A stretch of DNA of 64,000 nt from Collinsella aerofaciens. GTDB lineage: Bacteria; Actinomycetota; Coriobacteriia; Coriobacteriales; Coriobacteriaceae. The notes below the pieces were generated by a model. The model did no database searches. It was given only the letters and a program-made list of their open reading frames with translations, and had not been told where the DNA came from. The DNA lies in NCBI RefSeq assembly GCF_020181355.1, contig NZ_CP084004.1, forward strand, positions 1,674,001 through 1,738,000. The letters are read 5' to 3'. This document shows positions 61,492 to 64,000 of this stretch, one piece after another (position 1 is the stretch's first letter; each line of letters begins with the position of its first letter). The translations under genes were made by a program, and so were the position numbers.

Positions 61492-61671
61492 TCACTGATC
61501 ATTCGTCAAGATTTTCATAACCCTGTCTGAAAGTATCGCTAATCCGTCTTTATCTCGCTTATAGGTAAATACCCTCCTGTGGCTGATATCAAAAGGCAGC
61601 TGGGGAACATCATCTTTGCATATCAAAATGGCCTGCTTGCCCCTTCCGATCGCATAGCCCACTTCGAACAT
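61492..61671 (-). pseudogene. 3' remnant of a TIR/nucleoside-deoxyribosyltransferase-like gene cut by an IS element
   Basis: 59 codons ending at the TGA 61494-61492. The sequence MFEVGYAIGRGKQAILICKD, then VPQLPFDISHRRVFTYKRD, matches the late part of TIR/deoxyribosyltransferase-like domains, where a (N)xxFExGYA motif carries the catalytic Glu, followed by a conserved PFD. The N-terminal part is missing: the next plus-strand base, 61672, is the TG end of an IS21-family element. The other part of the gene should lie beyond the right edge of the window. Such domains are effectors in several antiphage systems. Confidence 0.6.
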
Positions 61672-62911
61672 TGTTAGCGCCGGGCGATTTTAGCCGCTAA
61701 TAGTCAAACTATTTTGACCAATCCCGGTCACCGAATAATGGCCACCGTGCCTCCCCGCCGCCACTACGCTGGTGGTGCCAACACGCCGGCGTTAGGAGGA
61801 CCATTGAGGTGAACGAGAGACACGATGACCTACAGGAGATTATAGACGCGGCGCTCCGGGAGATGGCCGCGGAGGAGGGCGACGGGTTCGACCCGCAGGC
61901 ATGCAACCTCGCGGAGTTCTGCAGGAGGACGGGGCTCACCCGCTCCCGCGCGAGGACGGTCAGGGCACACGGGTTCAGGGCCCTGCCCCACGGGAACAGC
62001 GGGAGGAGGGCCGCGCCGGGCGTGCTCGCCGGCCACACCGGCCTGGTGGACGACCTCCTGCGGAAGGGCGTCACCAACTCGCAGGTGATATTCGAGCGGC
62101 TGCTCGGCCAGGGCTACGCCGGCGGCCTCACCACGGTGAAGACCTATATCGCCGCGCACCGGGACCTCGTGCCCGCGAAGAGGCGGCAGGCGGCCCCGCA
62201 GGGCTGCCGCGGCCAGCGCTTCAGGACGGCGCCCGGAGAGGCCTACCAGATGGACTGGGGCTTCGTCGCGGTCGAGCGCCCTGGCGGGGAGCGGGCGCGG
62301 ATCGCCTGCTTCGCCATGGTCTGCCACCATTGCGGGGGCGCCCACGTCGAGTTCTTCCCGAACGCGCGCCAGGAGAACCTCCTCATCGGGATGCTGCACG
62401 CGTTCTCGGCGCTGGGCGTGCCCGCGACCGTGCTCACCGACAACATGAAGAGCGTGGTCGTCCGCCGCGATGCCGACGGCCGGCCCGTCTGGCAGGCCGA
62501 CTACGCCGAGTTCATGGGCGTCGTCGGCTTCCGCACCAGGTTGTGCAGGCCGCGCCACCCCTATACGAAGGGCAAGGTGGAGAGGCTCGTCCGCTTCGTG
62601 AAGGGGAACTTCCTCGCGGGAAGGTCCTTTACCGACCTTGACGCCCTCAACCGGGAGGCCGCCCTCTGGTGCGCCGAGCAGGGAGGCCGCTGGCGGCGCG
62701 CGGCGGCATGCGTCCCGATGCGCGAGCACGAGGCGGCGTGCTCGGCGAACACCAGGCCGCTCGAGGTCACGGCCGAGGTCGAGCGGTACCTGTGCCCGCG
62801 CCGGAAGATCTCCTTCGACGGCTTCGTGAGCTTCGAGGGGCACCGCTACGGCGTGCCCTACTGGTACGTCCGCCGCGAGTGCAGGGTGAACCGGGAGGGG
62901 CGCGTGGTGCA
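61672..62911 (+). mobile_element. IS21-family element, copy 1, left part
   Basis: Begins with TGTTAGCG at 61672. An istA gene follows from 61809. The element is interrupted at 62911/62912 by the end of a second IS21-type element, so its 3' istA part, istB and right end are not in this interval. The left end carries repeated motifs of the TTTTGACCAATCCCGGTCAC type that recur near 63000 in the other copy. Confidence 0.75.
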
Positions 62912-63023
62912 TGTTAGCGTCAATCTATTTTTCACCAGTTTCACTAATCAAACGCGCCGTTCGCGCAAAGGCGGCTTCACCGCTTGCGCTAACGTATTTT
63001 CACCGATTCCGGTCACGCCTTGA
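61809..63023 (+). pseudogene. istA: IS21-family transposase IstA, 3' truncated
   Basis: GTG start behind AGGAGG. Residues 25-60 form an HTH (CNLAEFCRRTGLTRSRARTV). The rve/DDE catalytic core has YQMDWGFVAVERP near 149, VPATVLTDNMKSVVV near 207 and HPYTKGKVERLVRF near 254, giving D, D and E. Translation of the true gene runs to about residue 368 (REGRVVHV); after 62911 the frame reads through the end of another IS (SVNLFFTSFTN...) and stops at 63023. The C-terminus is thus foreign and the protein probably inactive. The GTG (61809) start is supported by the ribosome site. Confidence 0.85.
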
Positions 63024-63798
63024 CGGGTCCGTCCCTCGGCAGGTCCTTCAGCCTGTAGGACCTGCCGGCTATCTTGACCAGGTGGCAGTGGTGGCAGTGG
63101 TGGCACACCCTGTCCGCGATCGCGCTCGCCGCCACGTCGTCCCCGAACACCCTGCCCCAGCCGCCGATCCCCACGTCGGCGGTGATGATCGTCGAGCGCT
63201 GCTCGTAGCGCGTCGATATCAGCTGGAACAGCAGGTCCGCGCCCGCGCTGCCGACGTCGAGGTAGCCGAGCTCGTCGATGATCAGCAGCCTCGAGTGGGC
63301 GTAGTACTTGAGCCTCTTCTTGAGGATGCCGCGCGACGAGGCGTCCTCCAGGTCCTCGACGAGCCGGGCGCAGTCCACGAACCTGACCTCGCGCCCCGCC
63401 CTGACCGCCTCGATGCCCAGCGCGACGGCGAGGTGCGTCTTGCCCACGCCGGGGCTCCCCACGAACAGGACGTTCTCGGCCCGCTCGACGAACCTCAGGG
63501 TCGCGAGCTCCTCGATCTCTGCGCGCGGGACCGACGGCTGGAAGTCCCAGTCGAAGTCCGCCAGCCCCTTGACGTAGGGGAACCCCGACGAACGTATGCG
63601 CTGGTTGGTGATCCTGACCTCCCGGGCGGCGACCTCGACGCGCGTCATCTCCTCGAGGGCGGAGGCGAAGCCCCGCTCGCCCGCGGCGACCATCCTCACG
63701 TAGTCGGGCAGGGACGCCGCCATCTCGTGCAGCCCGAGCGCGGAGAGGTTCGCCTGCGCCCTGATCGAGGGGCTGCCCTCCGCGACGGCGCCCATCAC
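63013..63798 (-). CDS. istB: IS21-family helper ATPase IstB
   Basis: 261 aa, GTG start at 63798 overlapping the istA stop (GTGA). AAA+ ATPase: Walker A FVGSPGVGKTHLAVAL near residue 110, Walker B RLLIIDELGYL near 169, STIITADVGIGGW near 203. IstB multimers load IstA-bound transposon ends onto target DNA. Gene order istA-istB on the minus strand shows that copy 2 runs opposite to copy 1. Confidence 0.95.
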   Translation of the reverse strand: MMGAVAEGSPSIRAQANLSALGLHEMAASLPDYVRMVAAGERGFASALEEMTRVEVAAREVRITNQRIRSSGFPYVKGLADFDWDFQPSVPRAEIEELATLRFVERAENVLFVGSPGVGKTHLAVALGIEAVRAGREVRFVDCARLVEDLEDASSRGILKKRLKYYAHSRLLIIDELGYLDVGSAGADLLFQLISTRYEQRSTIITADVGIGGWGRVFGDDVAASAIADRVCHHCHHCHLVKIAGRSYRLKDLPRDGPVKA

Positions 63799-64000
63799 GC
63801 CCCTCCGAGCGAGTCGAGCAGCGCGAGGTTGGCGCGCGCGGCCTCGGCGATGTCCGCGTCGGCCAGGCCCCGCTTCCCCTCGAGGGCCTGCCCATAGTGG
63901 TCGGGGTCGTAGTTGATGGGCCTCGACGGCCCGGACGCGGCGTCGTGGACGGCGACCTCCTCGCCGGCCATCCTCACAACGACCTGGCCGCCGGGCATCG
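63795..64000 (-). CDS. istA: IS21-family transposase IstA, C-terminal end only
   Basis: The reading frame is open from the window end to the stop at 63797-63795. It ends GKRGLADADIAEAARANLAL then LDSLGGA, the typical helical C-terminus of IstA, which overlaps istB. The segment GEEVAVHD aligns with REGRVVHV of the plus-strand istA but is clearly different, so copies 1 and 2 are related, not identical. Confidence 0.8.
   Translation of the reverse strand, partial: MPGGQVVVRMAGEEVAVHDAASGPSRPINYDPDHYGQALEGKRGLADADIAEAARANLALLDSLGGA

Larger units (their letters stand above)
62912..64000 (-). mobile_element. IS21-family element, copy 2, inverted, partial at window edge
   Basis: Starts on the plus strand with the same terminal octamer TGTTAGCG (62912-62919), i.e. 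the istB-side end of an element lying on the minus strand. It contains istB and the last part of istA; the rest is beyond the window. A subterminal GCGCTAAC repeat and ATTTTCACCGATTCCGGTCA motif near 62985-63015 match elements of copy 1's left end. Confidence 0.75.

Noticed and set aside
1-64000. CRISPR array
   Set aside because: No regularly spaced direct repeats with unique spacers were found; the repeat families seen are palindromes with three copies each.

Overview
The window looks like a chromosomal segment of a high-GC anaerobic actinobacterium of the Coriobacteriia, most likely Collinsella or a close relative. This is an inference from gene content (Hyf-type hydrogenase, selenocysteine decoding genes, type I NADP-glutamate dehydrogenase, LPXTG surface protein), strong G/C third-position bias and gene style. 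It was not tested by a database search.

Layout. (1) 1-12.2 kb: a complete Hyf/formate-hydrogenlyase-like membrane hydrogenase operon in the order ferredoxin (partial)-hyfBCDEFGHI-hycH-hycI-focA, closed by a terminator. (2) 12.3-19.2 kb: a bis-MGD molybdoenzyme, selA, selB, tRNA-Sec, mobA and a DUF3343 protein, together making up selenocysteine insertion and molybdenum cofactor finishing for formate dehydrogenase-type enzymes. (3) 19.5-24.8 kb: glutamate dehydrogenase and a two-gene xanthine-dehydrogenase-like molybdenum hydroxylase. (4) 25-33.2 kb: housekeeping genes: tRNA-Leu, tig, clpP, clpX, valS, folC. (5) 33.5-38.0 kb, minus strand: an M24 peptidase and a DUF1667/FAD/FAD operon of the anaerobic glycerol-3-phosphate dehydrogenase type. 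(6) 38.35-42.56 kb: a small integrative island with two divergent XRE regulators, a three-gene cargo (unknown 179-aa protein, DUF3800, unknown 166-aa protein) and a tyrosine integrase broken by an amber codon. (7) 42.9-45.3 kb: a zinc-ribbon membrane protein and thrS. (8) 45.6-58.0 kb: a polysaccharide locus led by a NusG/LoaP-like antiterminator, with sugar transferase, GT2, UDP-glucose dehydrogenase, two GT4s, a glucuronyl C5-epimerase domain protein, polymerase, ATP-grasp, flippase, UDP-glucuronate epimerase and hexapeptide acetyltransferase. (9) 58.4-64 kb: an LPXTG protein followed by a decayed zone (truncated secreted protein, gene broken by an in-frame TGA, 3' remnant of a TIR/deoxyribosyltransferase-like gene) and two abutting IS21-family elements in opposite orientation.

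How parts fit together: regions 1 and 2 point to formate and hydrogen metabolism depending on Mo, Ni-Fe and probably Se. Region 8 predicts a uronic-acid-rich exopolysaccharide whose glucuronate could be epimerised to iduronate after polymerisation. Three long poly-G tracts (11, 9 and 12 G) in and around it suggest phase variation.

The best candidates for something undescribed are the uronate/C5-epimerase polysaccharide locus with its poly-G tracts, two overlapping mutually exclusive palindromes inside a glycosyltransferase gene, the island cargo cassette, and several dispersed palindromic repeat families. All functional statements come from reading motifs and gene order by eye.
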